Below, one piece after another: positions 8,299 to 17,711 of a stretch of DNA of 64,000 bases. The notes under the pieces are model-generated. The model was not told the origin of the DNA. It was given only the letters and a program-made list of their open reading frames with translations, and did not search any database. The stretch's first letter is position 1. Every line of letters begins with the position of its first letter. The position numbers were made by a program, and so were the translations under genes. Origin of the DNA: Natrarchaeobius oligotrophus (GTDB lineage Archaea; Halobacteriota; Halobacteria; Halobacteriales; Natrialbaceae); the NCBI RefSeq assembly GCF_003841465.1, contig NZ_REFZ01000005.1, positions 62,001 through 126,000 of the forward strand, in the 5' to 3' direction.

Positions 8299-10026
8299 AT
8301 GAACGAGCCGCCGCGATCACGACCGCGTACCGTACTCTATCTCACCGCGAGCGACGGCCCCGCCCACGACGGCGCGGCCGAACTCGAGGACGTTCCCTCG
8401 GGACCCGACCGGACGGTCGCGTCGCTGTCGACGGACGAACTCGACCGACTTCGCGACTGGGCGCCCGACGCCGACTGCGTCGTCTTCGCCGAGACGCCGA
8501 CGACCGACGCGGGCTCGAACCTACTCGAGGTCGTCGACGCCTGCGAGTCGACGCCGGTCGTCCTCTTTACCGACGCGTCGTACGCGCCGCGGGCCGCGCG
8601 CGCGACCGACGGGATCGACGGCTACGTCAGACGGGACACGGACGACGCGCTCGAACACCTCGCGGACGAGATCGAGTGGGTCTGCGGCGGCGAGCGGGGA
8701 GACGAGTCCGACGACGACCCGATCGCGATGCCCGGCGATCGGTCGACGTCGGACGACGAACCGGCCGACCGGCTCCTCGAGTCGCTGGCCACGGTGACGG
8801 TCCAGCGCGATCGCGATCGGTTCTTCGAACTGCTCGTCCACGACGTCGCGGCGGCCTTCGACACCGACTACTGCTGGCTGTCGACGGTCCACTTCGGGGA
8901 GTTTACGCTCCGGGCGCGCACGCCGAGCGTTCCCGACGACTTCGATGGCGTCTCGCGCGACGGTCCCCTCGCGGAGGCGCTCGAGACCGGAGAGCCGATT
9001 CTGCTCGAGGACCTGGCGAGCGACGATCGACTCGAGTTGCCGTTCAGCGGGGACCGGCGATCGGCGTGTTGCGTTCCGGTCGGGGACGCCGGCATCCTCT
9101 GTGTCGCCGCCGAAGAGCGCGGCGTCTTCGACGAGCGAGACCGCGATCTCCTCGCGGCGTACGGACGAGCCGCCGGCGGGACGCTCGAGCGAATCGAAAC
9201 CGAGTCACAGCTCGCGGGCGAGCGCGATCGGCTCCGGCGGGAGCGAGAAAAACTCCAGCAGCGTCGAGACCAGCTGGCGGACGACCGGAGCGAACTCCGG
9301 ACGCAACGGGACCGGCTGGCGACGCAGCGGGACCGCGCTCGAGCGGTCTTCGAACGGCTTCCGGTTCCGGCGGCGCGGTACGAACTCGACGACGGACGAG
9401 CGATCGTCCGGGACGTCACCGCGAGCTTCGTCGACGTCTTCGACGTCGAGCGCGAGGCGATCCTCGGCGCGTCTCCGGACGAACTCGTGGCCGGTTCGAA
9501 TCCGGACGCACCGGAGCCGACGCTCCTCGAGGCAATCGGGCGCGGCGAGCGTCGACGGTACACCGCCGACGTCGAAACCGCAGACGGACTCCGTACGTTC
9601 CGGCTCCTCGTGAGTCCACTCGAGGCGGCGAGCGGCCGGGATAGCGAAGCGTTCGGAGGGGATGAGGGGCTGATCGTCTACAGGGACGTCACCGCGAGAC
9701 GCCGTCGCGAGCGGGAGGTAGCCGCGGCCGAAGCGCAACTGGAAACGATCGCCGCGCTGATCGACGACGAGGTCCGTCGGCCGCTGAACGTGGCCCGCGG
9801 CTTCCTCGAGCTGGCGGAAGAGACCGGCGACGAAGAACACTTCTCGGAGGTCGAGAGCGCACAGGATCGCCTCCTCGAGCTCGTCGATCGACTGAGCCAA
9901 ACCGCGCGGGGTGGTCCCGAACGGGCTGAACGGCCGGCGCGCGACTCCGACGAACACGAGCCGGATCGAGCCCGCGGTGAAAATCGGACCGGGCGCGACC
10001 CCGGCGGGGAGCTGTCCGAGCGCTAA
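8299..10026 (+). CDS. GAF/PAS sensor-like protein with degenerate histidine-kinase dimerisation domain
   Basis: The 575 residues show a receiver-like N-terminus lacking a clear phospho-acceptor (about 10-130), a GAF domain (about 165-300), a coiled coil rich in RDRL repeats (about 303-350), a PAS-like domain (about 350-470) and a HisKA-like segment (about 475-535). In that segment the usual HDLRNPL motif reads DEVRRPL, so the phospho-acceptor histidine is replaced by D490. No ATPase (HATPase_c) domain follows; the protein ends in a charged tail. It is therefore probably a non-catalytic sensor or decoy partner. A TATA-like tacatttatc lies upstream. Confidence 0.8.
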   Translation: MNEPPRSRPRTVLYLTASDGPAHDGAAELEDVPSGPDRTVASLSTDELDRLRDWAPDADCVVFAETPTTDAGSNLLEVVDACESTPVVLFTDASYAPRAARATDGIDGYVRRDTDDALEHLADEIEWVCGGERGDESDDDPIAMPGDRSTSDDEPADRLLESLATVTVQRDRDRFFELLVHDVAAAFDTDYCWLSTVHFGEFTLRARTPSVPDDFDGVSRDGPLAEALETGEPILLEDLASDDRLELPFSGDRRSACCVPVGDAGILCVAAEERGVFDERDRDLLAAYGRAAGGTLERIETESQLAGERDRLRREREKLQQRRDQLADDRSELRTQRDRLATQRDRARAVFERLPVPAARYELDDGRAIVRDVTASFVDVFDVEREAILGASPDELVAGSNPDAPEPTLLEAIGRGERRRYTADVETADGLRTFRLLVSPLEAASGRDSEAFGGDEGLIVYRDVTARRRREREVAAAEAQLETIAALIDDEVRRPLNVARGFLELAEETGDEEHFSEVESAQDRLLELVDRLSQTARGGPERAERPARDSDEHEPDRARGENRTGRDPGGELSER

Positions 10027-10124
10027 CGAACGCGGAACTGTCGGGTCGGTCCGAACGCGGAACTGTCGGATCGGTCCGAACGCGGAACTGTCGAATCGCT
10101 CTCGAACACCGAGCTGTCGGAGCG
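10027..10124. repeat. Four tandem copies of a 25-26 bp repeat
   Basis: The core cgaacgcggaactgtcgg begins at 10027, 10052 and 10077, with a weaker fourth copy at 10103 (cgaacaccgagctgtcgg). The array starts immediately after the stop of the sensor-like gene and lies before the convergent end of rfcS. The unit length is not a multiple of three, so a coding repeat is unlikely. Confidence 0.85.
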
Positions 10125-10161
10125 TCTTCGCTGCGAAAAGCGAGCTCGAACGCGGCTCCGC

Positions 10162-13100
10162 TCAGTCCTCCGACGGATCGTCCTCGAGCGCCAGCGACGC
10201 CAGCATCGCCTCGAGCTGCAGGCGTTCATTGGCCCCCTCCGTGATGCGGTAGTCGACCTCGCCGAGTCGCTCGAGCAGCCGCACCGTCGCCCGCTCGGGG
10301 ACGTCGAACTCCCAGGCCGAGCGGTGGAGCTGGTCGATGACGTCGCCGCCGGCGAGGCCGCGGTCGGTCAGCAGGTCGTCGAGCGCGGCGCGGGCGGCGG
10401 TGAAGTCGCCGCCGATGGCGTGGTCGACCATCGCCTCGACCTCCTCGGGACGCGCGGTCGCGGTGATCGCGAACACGGTCTCCTCGTCGACGACCTCGCC
10501 CATCACCGCCGCGGCCTGGAGGGCGTTGATCGCCTTGCGCATGTCGCCGTCGGCCGCGTACACCAGCGCGTCGACGCCGTCGTCGGTGACGTCGATCCCC
10601 TCGATCTCGGCGATTTCTCGAACCTGGGCCTCGATCGCCGCCTCGGAGAGCTGGGTGAACCGGAAGACGGCACACCGCGACTGAATCGGGTCGATGATCT
10701 GGCTCGAGTAGTTACACGAGAGGATGAAGCGGGTGTTGCTCGAGAACTGTTCCATCGTTCGACGCAGCGCGGACTGGGCGTCCGAGGTGAGCGCGTCCGC
10801 CTCGTCCAGAAAGATGATGCGGTGGTCGTAGCCGCCGAAGGACGACCGGGCGAAGTCCTTGATCCGATCCCGGACGACGTCGATCCCGCGCTGGTCGGAG
10901 GCGTTGAGTTCGAGGAAGTTCTCGCGCCAGTCGTCGCCGTACACCTCGCGGGCGATGGCCTGGGATGCCGTGGTGTTGTGCATCACCGTTGGAACGGATC
11001 CCGCGACGTAATTCTTCGTGGACGGGACCGTAAGGTCATAGACCTGGCGGTCGTCCTCGATACGCTCGACGGAAACGACTCGATCGAAGTACAGCGTGTC
11101 ACTGGACAGGCGATGGAGCGTCGACAGGTGCTCAAGAACTTCCATCGAGCACATCTCGGACGCAACGTCGTGAATCCGGTCCGCAACGGTGGCGAACCGG
11201 GCAAGCGATGCGAGGTCGTGATCGTCGTTCTCGAGGAGTGCGCGTACGTCCCTTCCGGATAGATCAGTTCCCTCCGCTATTCGGTTGTCAGAAACGCGGA
11301 GGGCATCGATTGCTTGCGTGAGCTGCGACTGGAGCGAAGTGATAGCAGGAAGACTCTCTTTCGATTCAAGCGTCTCGAGGAGTTGGCCCGCTCGACGTGC
11401 AGTGGGTGACCGTCGACCATCCGCGTACTCGAGCAATCGGTCAGTTCTGATACCAGTCTCCGATTCGAGATGAGTTCGCATCTGAAGCGGTTCCAACGAT
11501 GGGCGCTCGTTGATCCACGCCGATGGAACGGCGCTTAGCGTTCGAACGTCGGAACGAATGCGATACAGGTTCCGTTTGACTTCTTGTGCCGTTTCGAGCC
11601 GATCGGACGCCGCCTCGATGACGTGATCGATATCCTCGAGATAGGAGCACCGGCCTGGACTGTCGGGATTCAAGGTGTCGGTCAGTAGCGGCTTCTTTCT
11701 CAAAGCGAGGAGGTGGCACAGTTCGTCAACAGCTCGCTGAGCGGGAATTGTGTCATGGTTTGGATTACCCGAACGATTTTTCGCCGCCGCTAATCGTTCC
11801 CGTTTGTGATCGATAGAGAACCCGATGACCTCTTCGAATCGAGCGAGGTGTTCAGCGCTAGATACGTATAGCGAATGGTACTCGCGTGTTGTACCGGAGC
11901 CGTTCGTTTCCCCTTTCTCGACCGGTTTTCGTCGAGTCGGAATTCCGAAAGAGGCTAGCAGATACGAACAAAGTGTAATCAACGACTCGTCTTTCTGCGT
12001 GAGTTCGATCGTACTTTGGTCGGCAACGTACGCCTCCGAGTCAAACACTGCCTGCAGGAAGGCTGCGCGAACCTCTCGGGGTGCGTGAACCAGCGTCGAG
12101 CCAATTGCCGAAGACCTCGAATCGCCGAATACATCGAAGCAGCACTCAAGGAAATGATGAAGCGTTTTCGTTCGAATTTCGACGTACGGAACGCCGTGTT
12201 GTTCACCACCGGTCGGCTCGACGTCGAACAGTTGCCGCGCGCTTCGTTCGAAGAACGCACACAGACTCTCGTCAGTGTTGTAAAATTTTATCCGCCCGTT
12301 GTTGATTCGTGCTTCGCTGATCGCCAAGCCAACGAATCGTGCGAGTGCCGACGAAAGTTCCCAGGGCGGTGTAATGGGTCGCGAACGCTTATTTTGCGGT
12401 GTCACGTACTGGATCGACTCGACGTGAGATCGGAGTGTGGATTTGTCGACAGGAAGTGACCGGAGGTACGCAAGCGAACAGACCGTTGAAGATGCGTCGA
12501 GATCGATCGACACCGACCGCGCGTAGTTAGTCGCAGTCTTCCGATTGATTCCGTGCTCGGAGACGATATCATCAATCGAGTATCCCCGCCGGAGACAGCC
12601 GAGAACCGTTTTCTTCTGTCCCACGTAGTTTTCTTCCGCAGGGATATCGTGTTCCTGGGCAAACGCATCCGAGACGTGCACGAACGTTCGATCACCGTCC
12701 ATCGAAGAGAGCCAGTCGAGATCCGTCTCCGTCGATAATGTGGGTGTTTCCAGCGGTCGAACGAGACGTTCTCCACCCGTAAGCGAATTTGCCTCGCACC
12801 ACTCGAGACCATCTTCGTCACAAACAAGGAGTTTGTGTTCCGGCGTTACGGTGAGGTCGTTTCCGTCGCGCGTTTTGATACTGACGAGGTCGGTGGCTGT
12901 TTTCGAAAATGCGTGTGACGGCTCGACGTATTCGAACGAGCCATCCGGGGTATACGTGAGTATTTTCAGTTGATCCGGCGGATTCGAAAAGCCGTCTGTC
13001 TCACCGATCACAGTAGCGATCGGTGCAACCCCGTTATTCGTCAACACCGGCGTCTCACCAGTAACGCATTTCCCCGTACCCGCCGGCCCCGCAAACATGA

Positions 13101-13257
13101 GGTGGGGGAGGTCGTCCTGCTCGACGTAGCGCTCGAGTCGAGGCACGATGTCCTCGTGGCCTTTGATCTCCGCGAGTCGCTCGGGCCGATACTTCTCGAT
13201 CCAGACTTCGGTCCTGCCGGGTGTCGGCTCCGCCGCCTCGGCGTCGGCCTCGCTCAT
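10162..13257 (-). CDS. rfcS: Replication factor C small subunit (clamp-loader ATPase) interrupted by an intein
   Basis: RfcS and the RFC large subunit load PCNA onto primed DNA. The 1031-residue precursor consists of 63 N-extein residues ending in the P-loop GPAGTGK, a 698-residue intein, and 270 C-extein residues starting TTASQ. The mature protein would be 333 residues, the normal size. After splicing the Walker A is GPAGTGKTT; Walker B is FLDEADAL and the sensor/arginine-finger region includes [17 protein letters not shown]. The start ([15 protein letters not shown]) gives a short acidic N-terminus followed by the family segment [12 protein letters not shown]. Function depends on protein splicing because the intein splits the nucleotide-binding loop. 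Confidence 0.96.
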   Translation of the reverse strand: MSEADAEAAEPTPGRTEVWIEKYRPERLAEIKGHEDIVPRLERYVEQDDLPHLMFAGPAGTGKCVTGETPVLTNNGVAPIATVIGETDGFSNPPDQLKILTYTPDGSFEYVEPSHAFSKTATDLVSIKTRDGNDLTVTPEHKLLVCDEDGLEWCEANSLTGGERLVRPLETPTLSTETDLDWLSSMDGDRTFVHVSDAFAQEHDIPAEENYVGQKKTVLGCLRRGYSIDDIVSEHGINRKTATNYARSVSIDLDASSTVCSLAYLRSLPVDKSTLRSHVESIQYVTPQNKRSRPITPPWELSSALARFVGLAISEARINNGRIKFYNTDESLCAFFERSARQLFDVEPTGGEQHGVPYVEIRTKTLHHFLECCFDVFGDSRSSAIGSTLVHAPREVRAAFLQAVFDSEAYVADQSTIELTQKDESLITLCSYLLASFGIPTRRKPVEKGETNGSGTTREYHSLYVSSAEHLARFEEVIGFSIDHKRERLAAAKNRSGNPNHDTIPAQRAVDELCHLLALRKKPLLTDTLNPDSPGRCSYLEDIDHVIEAASDRLETAQEVKRNLYRIRSDVRTLSAVPSAWINERPSLEPLQMRTHLESETGIRTDRLLEYADGRRSPTARRAGQLLETLESKESLPAITSLQSQLTQAIDALRVSDNRIAEGTDLSGRDVRALLENDDHDLASLARFATVADRIHDVASEMCSMEVLEHLSTLHRLSSDTLYFDRVVSVERIEDDRQVYDLTVPSTKNYVAGSVPTVMHNTTASQAIAREVYGDDWRENFLELNASDQRGIDVVRDRIKDFARSSFGGYDHRIIFLDEADALTSDAQSALRRTMEQFSSNTRFILSCNYSSQIIDPIQSRCAVFRFTQLSEAAIEAQVREIAEIEGIDVTDDGVDALVYAADGDMRKAINALQAAAVMGEVVDEETVFAITATARPEEVEAMVDHAIGGDFTAARAALDDLLTDRGLAGGDVIDQLHRSAWEFDVPERATVRLLERLGEVDYRITEGANERLQLEAMLASLALEDDPSED
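10975..13068 (-). other. Intein within rfcS (splicing domains plus LAGLIDADG-type endonuclease region)
   Basis: Residues 64-761 of the precursor form the intein. It begins with Cys ([13 protein letters not shown], block A), has block B as [11 protein letters not shown], and ends with the block F/G region [16 protein letters not shown] then MHN followed by Thr, all standard for Cys1/His-Asn/Thr+1 splicing. The central part contains two motifs resembling a dodecapeptide endonuclease: FVGLAISEA and [10 protein letters not shown]. Both have Glu at the catalytic acid position, and Ala replaces the usual final Gly, so nuclease activity is uncertain. Base composition is visibly lower in GC than the flanking exteins. 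Confidence 0.95.
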
Positions 13258-13457
13258 ACCGGCCCAAGGTCGGGACGGGAAATAAATCGACCGAACGACG
13301 GCGTGGACGTCGACGCGAACGGTAGTCCGACGAGGGCGTGGGTTTGGCCTGCCGACAGCGTCGGCACCGACCGACGATCGCGAGGGGAGGGGAAGCCGCC
13401 GATCGGCTGGTGATCGTCACCTAACACTTTTTCGTGCTGGGAGTGGGAGCAGACGCC

Positions 13458-14549
13458 ATGACCTCCAATCGGAGAACGCGAGCGCGAGCGCTGTTTCTCG
13501 TCGTCCTCGCCGTTGCCCTCTGTGCCACGATCCCCGCCACGGCGGCCGCTCAGTCCGAGTCGCAAGTCAGCGGCACCGTCGTCGTCGAGGAGGGCGAGAC
13601 GGTCGACGAACTCGAGGCGTTCGCGGGAACCGTCGTCGTCGAAGGAACGGTCACCGGCGACGTCAGCGTCGTGGCCGGAAACGTGCGGATCGACGGGGAC
13701 GTCGGCGGCGACCTGGAAGCGGCGTCGGGAAGCGTCACGATCGCCGGCAGCGTCGACGGCGACGTCGAGGCAGCGGCCGGAAACGTCGAGCTCGTCGAGG
13801 GCGCGACCGTCGGCGGCGACCTCTCTGCCGGTGCCGGGAGCATCGCAATCGACGGCTCGATCGACGGGAACGTCGCCGCGGGCGCCGACACCATCCGCCT
13901 CGGCGACGAGGCCGCGATCGCGGGCGACCTGCGTTACGGCGGCGACCTCGTGGGCAACACAGACGCGGTCGCCGGCGAGATCCGAGAGGACACCTCGGTC
14001 GGGGTCGACCTGACGCCAACGGTACAGCCGATCGCCTCCTGGCTGTTCTCGCTGTACGTCCTCGGGATGAACCTGCTGTTGGGTGCCGCGTTGCTCGCGC
14101 TCTTTCCGCGGTTTTCCGACGGCGTCGCGGGACGGGTCGCGAACGATCCGCTCCGAACCGGCGTCGTCGGCGTCGGCGCGCTCGTCGGGGTGCCGATCCT
14201 GCTGATCGCGATCGCGATCACGGTCGTCGGCATTCCGCTGTCGTTTCTGGGCGGCCTGGGGTTCGCCCTGGCGATCTGGATCGGAATCGTCTACGGCCGG
14301 TACGCGATCGCCGCCTGGCTGCTGTCGGCGGTCGGCGTCGAGAATCGATGGCTCGCGCTCGTGGCCGGACTGGTCGCCGGAGCCCTGGTGGTCCAGATTC
14401 CGTATCTGGGCAACCCGATCAACCTGGTCGTGCTCCTGCTCGGACTCGGCGCGCTCGCTCGCGGACTGTACGGTCACTGGCACACTCACAGGGAACGCGA
14501 CCGGGAATCGAGCGCCGGCGTGCGATCGGACGAGCCCGTGACGGACTGA
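13458..14549 (+). CDS. Secreted or membrane protein with bactofilin-like beta-repeats and C-terminal membrane helices
   Basis: The 363-residue protein has a signal peptide (residues about 8-32). About 130 residues of short repeats follow, each with G-[TSN]-V and DGDV/GGDL steps (for example VTGDVSVVAGNVRIDGDVGG), typical of a right-handed beta-helix as in bactofilins. Four hydrophobic helices follow (about residues 190-340). Such polymer-forming-type domains usually act as scaffolds at the membrane. The start at 13458 is chosen at the first Met before the signal sequence. It diverges from rfcS. Confidence 0.75.
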   Translation: MTSNRRTRARALFLVVLAVALCATIPATAAAQSESQVSGTVVVEEGETVDELEAFAGTVVVEGTVTGDVSVVAGNVRIDGDVGGDLEAASGSVTIAGSVDGDVEAAAGNVELVEGATVGGDLSAGAGSIAIDGSIDGNVAAGADTIRLGDEAAIAGDLRYGGDLVGNTDAVAGEIREDTSVGVDLTPTVQPIASWLFSLYVLGMNLLLGAALLALFPRFSDGVAGRVANDPLRTGVVGVGALVGVPILLIAIAITVVGIPLSFLGGLGFALAIWIGIVYGRYAIAAWLLSAVGVENRWLALVAGLVAGALVVQIPYLGNPINLVVLLLGLGALARGLYGHWHTHRERDRESSAGVRSDEPVTD

Positions 14550-14692
14550 AGCAGCCGGATCGGCGTACACACTGGCTGCACTCGAGTGACCGCCGTCGAC
14601 GGCGAGCGAACGCGAGACGCGGCCGGACGGGAACGATGGCTATTCGCCGGTACGAGCGACGCGCTCAAGTTCGCACCGTCACAACGGAGCGT

Positions 14693-14983
14693 ATGCGCGT
14701 CACCGTCGACGTCAAGGGGGAAGACACCTACGAGTTCGACCTCGAGGCGCTTGAGGAGGGAGCCGGGACCGTCGATCGATCCGGTTGCGCCACCGACGCC
14801 TCGTCACCGGACGGTGATGAGAGCGACGCCGGCGGTGCGATGCCGACGTACGCTGACCTGCTCCGGAAGATCGATCTGAGTCCGCACGAGGTGAGCGTCG
14901 TCGTCGACGGCAGACCGGTGCCGGAGGATCAACCGGTCGAGACCGACCACGTTACCGTGTTGCGTCTCATAACCGGCGGGTGA
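14693..14983 (+). CDS. samp2: SAMP2-like ubiquitin-fold small modifier with an extra acidic loop
   Basis: The 96-residue protein ends in the double glycine TGG needed for activation by an E1-like enzyme. The C-terminal half (TYADLLRKIDLSPHEVSVVV, then DGRPVPEDQPVE, then VTVLRLITGG) closely matches SAMP2 of Haloferax (66 residues, compared from memory), which is conjugated to lysines and also supports tRNA thiolation. It differs by about 30 extra residues after strand 2 (roughly residues 20-50, rich in D, E, S and G with one Cys). The start MRVTVDVKGED at 14693 aligns with the SAMP2 N-terminus. The gene is convergent with ftsY, and their ends abut. Confidence 0.87.
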   Translation: MRVTVDVKGEDTYEFDLEALEEGAGTVDRSGCATDASSPDGDESDAGGAMPTYADLLRKIDLSPHEVSVVVDGRPVPEDQPVETDHVTVLRLITGG

Positions 14984-16294
14984 CTACTCCGCTTCGAGCA
15001 GGCGGTCGATCATCTCGTCGGGATCGAACCGCTCGAGGTCGTCGTAGCCCTGACCGACGCCGAGAAACAGGATCGGCTTTCCGGAGACGTGGGCGATCGA
15101 AATCGCTGCACCCCCGTTGGAGTCGGCGTCGGCTTTCGTCAAGATCGCGCCGTCGATCTCGGCCGCGTCGTCGAACTCGCGGGCGCGGTTGACGGCGTCT
15201 TGGCCGGCGACCGCCTCGTCGACGAACAGCGTCATGTCCGGATCGACGACGCGGTCGATCTTCTCGAGTTGGTCCATCAGTCCCTCGTCGGTGTGAAGCC
15301 GGCCCGCGGTGTCGCCGAGCACGACGTCGACGTCGTTGGCTTCGGCGTACTCGACGGCGTCGTACAACACGGCGGCGGGGTCGCCACCCTGTTCGTGGCT
15401 GATGAGTTTCGTCTCGAGGGCGTCGGCGTGTTCCTGGATCTGTTCGTTGGCACCGGCGCGGTAGGTGTCGCCGTTTGCCATCACTGTCGAGTAGCCTCGC
15501 TCCTCGAAGTATCGGCTCAGTTTCGCGATCGAGGTGGTCTTGCCGACGCCGTTGACGCCGGTGAAGACGATCGTGACGGGCTTGTCCTCGACGGCGATTC
15601 GTTCGTCGAAGTCGAACTGGCCGACGCTGATCACGTCGTAGATCGCGTCCCGCAGCGCCTCCTCGACGACGTCGCCGGTCGAGGTCGTGAACGTCCGCGT
15701 TTCGCCGACCAGTTCCTCGCGGATGTTGTCCAGGATCTCCTCGGCGACGGTCATCTCGACGTCGCTCGAGAGCAACGCCATCTCGAGTTCGTACAGCGGC
15801 CCCTCGAGGTCCTCCTCCTCGATGACGAACTTGCCTTTGACCAGCGACCTGGCCTTGCGGCCGAAGCCGGTCGATCCGTTGGACGCTTCGTCTTCGTCCG
15901 CCTCGGCGAGGTCGTCTTCGTCCGTCACGGCGGGGTCTGCTTCTCCTTCGTCCGACTCGGCGGGAGTATCGTCGTCCTCTCCGACCCGGTCGGTCGCGTC
16001 GTCCTCGAGCGCCTCCGCGCTGCGTTCGTCGCTTTCCTCGCGGTCGACCCGCTCGTCGGCTCCGACGCCGGCCTCGCTGACCGGTTCCGCTCCGCCTCCG
16101 GGGGTCGCGCCGGCACCGATCGCCGGTTCTGCTGCGTCGTCGGTCGCCGACTCCGCCGCCGGCTCGGGAGCCGCGGCTGCGTCGGGATCGGCCTCCTTGA
16201 GGTCGTCCTCGTCGACGTCCTCGACGTTTTCTTCGGCGGCTTCCTCGGCCTCGTCGCGGAAGCTCCCGAGTTTCTCCTTCAGGTTGTCGAACAT
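14984..16294 (-). CDS. ftsY: Signal recognition particle receptor FtsY
   Basis: FtsY is the membrane-associated SRP receptor GTPase. The 436 residues comprise a very acidic A domain (about 1-145, runs of E and D), then the NG domain. G1 is FTGVNGVGKTTSIAK, the DTAGR motif is present as LGDTAGRLHTDEGLMDQL, and TKAD is present as LTKADADSNGGAA. The C-terminus GQGYDDLERFDPDEMIDRLL is typical. It is the last gene of rpl18a-pfdA-ftsY, 14 bp after pfdA. Confidence 0.97.
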   Translation of the reverse strand: MFDNLKEKLGSFRDEAEEAAEENVEDVDEDDLKEADPDAAAAPEPAAESATDDAAEPAIGAGATPGGGAEPVSEAGVGADERVDREESDERSAEALEDDATDRVGEDDDTPAESDEGEADPAVTDEDDLAEADEDEASNGSTGFGRKARSLVKGKFVIEEEDLEGPLYELEMALLSSDVEMTVAEEILDNIREELVGETRTFTTSTGDVVEEALRDAIYDVISVGQFDFDERIAVEDKPVTIVFTGVNGVGKTTSIAKLSRYFEERGYSTVMANGDTYRAGANEQIQEHADALETKLISHEQGGDPAAVLYDAVEYAEANDVDVVLGDTAGRLHTDEGLMDQLEKIDRVVDPDMTLFVDEAVAGQDAVNRAREFDDAAEIDGAILTKADADSNGGAAISIAHVSGKPILFLGVGQGYDDLERFDPDEMIDRLLEAE

Positions 16295-16308
16295 GGGTGG
16301 TGGCTACG

Positions 16309-16764
16309 TCACTCGTCGGGGCTCGGACCCGGGCCCTGTCCCATCTGCTGCATCTGCTGTTGCATCGCCTGCTGTTGAATCTGCTGGGCCTGCTGTTCGA
16401 GTTCGGCGCTTTCGCCCTCGAGTTCGGCGATCTCCTCGTTGAGGTCGTCGATGCGCTCGTCGAGGTGGTCTTTCTTGTTCTCGAGCGTGTCGATCGCGTC
16501 GTCCTGTTCGAACTCGGCGGCGTAGTCGGCGCCGAGTTCGACGATCGCCTCGTCGATGTCCTCGATGGTCGCACGGAGGTACGCGCCGCCGCCGAGTGGC
16601 ACCTGAACCGTCGACCCGCTCTCGAGCGTCTCGAGTGCGTCGATCGCCTCGTCGATTTCGGTCTTTCGTCCCTGGACCGACTCGACGTTCGCCCGCATCG
16701 CCTCGATCTGTTCCTGAATCTCCTGGAGCTCCTGGGAGAGCTGCTGAAGTTGCTGCTGGCTCAT
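16309..16764 (-). CDS. pfdA: Prefoldin alpha subunit
   Basis: Prefoldin alpha forms the hexameric chaperone with the beta subunit and passes unfolded proteins to the thermosome. The 151-residue protein has two long coiled coils (residues about 1-50 and 80-140) flanking the hairpin segment LESGSTVQVPLGGGAYLRA. The glutamine-rich C-terminus ends GPGPSPDE. Its start overlaps the end of rpl18a by 4 bp, indicating coupled translation. Confidence 0.96.
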   Translation of the reverse strand: MSQQQLQQLSQELQEIQEQIEAMRANVESVQGRKTEIDEAIDALETLESGSTVQVPLGGGAYLRATIEDIDEAIVELGADYAAEFEQDDAIDTLENKKDHLDERIDDLNEEIAELEGESAELEQQAQQIQQQAMQQQMQQMGQGPGPSPDE

Positions 16765-16937
16765 CGCTCGGACACCTCCTCGAGGTCGATCTGCGTGCGC
16801 TTGAGCCCGTGCTGACTGCCCAGCTGCGAGAGGGCGTGCTCGCGGGCGACGTTTTCGTTTTCGGCGTCGATCGTCGTCTCGAACTCCGCGAATCCGTCGC
16901 GGTTCTTGAACCGACCGGTGACCGTAAACTCACTCAT
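16761..16937 (-). CDS. rpl18a: 50S ribosomal protein L18a (LX)
   Basis: This 58-residue frame begins MSEFTVTGRFKNRDGFAEFE and ends IDLEEVSER. It matches the archaeal L18Ae/LX protein in length and in the motif TGRFKNRDG. It binds the large ribosomal subunit. It overlaps pfdA by 4 bp (16761-16764) and leads the rpl18a-pfdA-ftsY operon, a conserved archaeal order that supports the call. Confidence 0.95.
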   Translation of the reverse strand: MSEFTVTGRFKNRDGFAEFETTIDAENENVAREHALSQLGSQHGLKRTQIDLEEVSER

Positions 16938-17380
16938 GGCTCACACTCCGGCAGGCAGTCGGAAGAATCTTCCCTTCCGCGGAAGCCGGACGGTTTCGAG
17001 TCGACCGGTCAGATCCGGCCGAGCCAACGGCCTCGAACCGCCGCCCACCGCGTCGATCGAGCCGCGTTCGCCGCCGAGCGGCGATACGGAATCCACCCGT
17101 CGAACTCGGCGGCGGTCACACACGACCACAGTTGCGGTCTTCGCGCTCGCGGTCGCGAGCGCATCGGACAGTGCACCCGTGGGAACGGGGGTGGAGGACA
17201 ACGTGCATCCGTGAGAACGGGGGTGGAGGACAACGCCGAACCCGGGCTCTCGAGTAGCGAGGTGATCGACGCGGCCACCGCGACGAAGACGTCTCACTCG
17301 AGTCGTCCGCGACGGTCCCGGGTGGCACGACGCGTTCGGTAGGTGTGCCTTCTTTGAGCCCGGCCCGCGTGGAGACGATC
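16938..17380. other. Intergenic region with no convincing gene; holds a tandem repeat
   Basis: The 443 bp between divergent rpl18a and the ASCH gene contain a 32-bp tandem duplication at 17171-17234. Frames here are arginine-rich shadows without homology-like features. Promoters for both flanking genes should lie here, but no strong TATA box stands out. Confidence 0.5.
17171..17234. repeat. Perfect-length tandem duplication of a 32-bp unit
   Basis: Bases 17171-17202 and 17203-17234 are 30/32 identical and share the core gaacgggggtggaggacaac. The repeat lies upstream of the ASCH-domain gene. It may be replication slippage or a duplicated regulator site. Confidence 0.9.
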
Positions 17381-17692
17381 ATGAGCGAACTCGATCCCGC
17401 CGAGTTGCTTCCGAGCGAACGAATGCAACGGCAGGCTCGCGAGGGTGAAGTCACCCAGATCCACCGCGGCCACCAGTACGCCGACGTCGGCGACACCTTC
17501 GAGATCGACGGGACGGCCTTCGAGGTCACCGTGGTCGAAGAACGGACGCTCGGCGACCTGACCGACGAGGACGCACGGGCGGAGGGAATGGACGACCTCG
17601 AGAGCTACGAGCGGCTGCTCGAGCGCGCCCACGAGAGCTTCGAGTGGGACGACGACAGCGAGGTCGTCCTGCACCGGTTCGAACGTCGGTAA
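17381..17692 (+). CDS. ASCH-domain protein
   Basis: The 103-residue protein shows the small beta-barrel ASCH pattern: MQRQAREGEVTQIHRGHQYA, then GDTFEIDGTAFEVTVVEERT with D-L and E-G-x-x-D-L-x-S-Y steps, and the ending VVLHRFER. ASCH domains bind RNA or nucleotides. The start at 17381 gives MSELDPAELLPSER. It is convergent with the downstream membrane protein. Confidence 0.82.
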   Translation: MSELDPAELLPSERMQRQAREGEVTQIHRGHQYADVGDTFEIDGTAFEVTVVEERTLGDLTDEDARAEGMDDLESYERLLERAHESFEWDDDSEVVLHRFERR

Positions 17693-17711
17693 TCCGGTCG
17701 GGATCGCCGGC

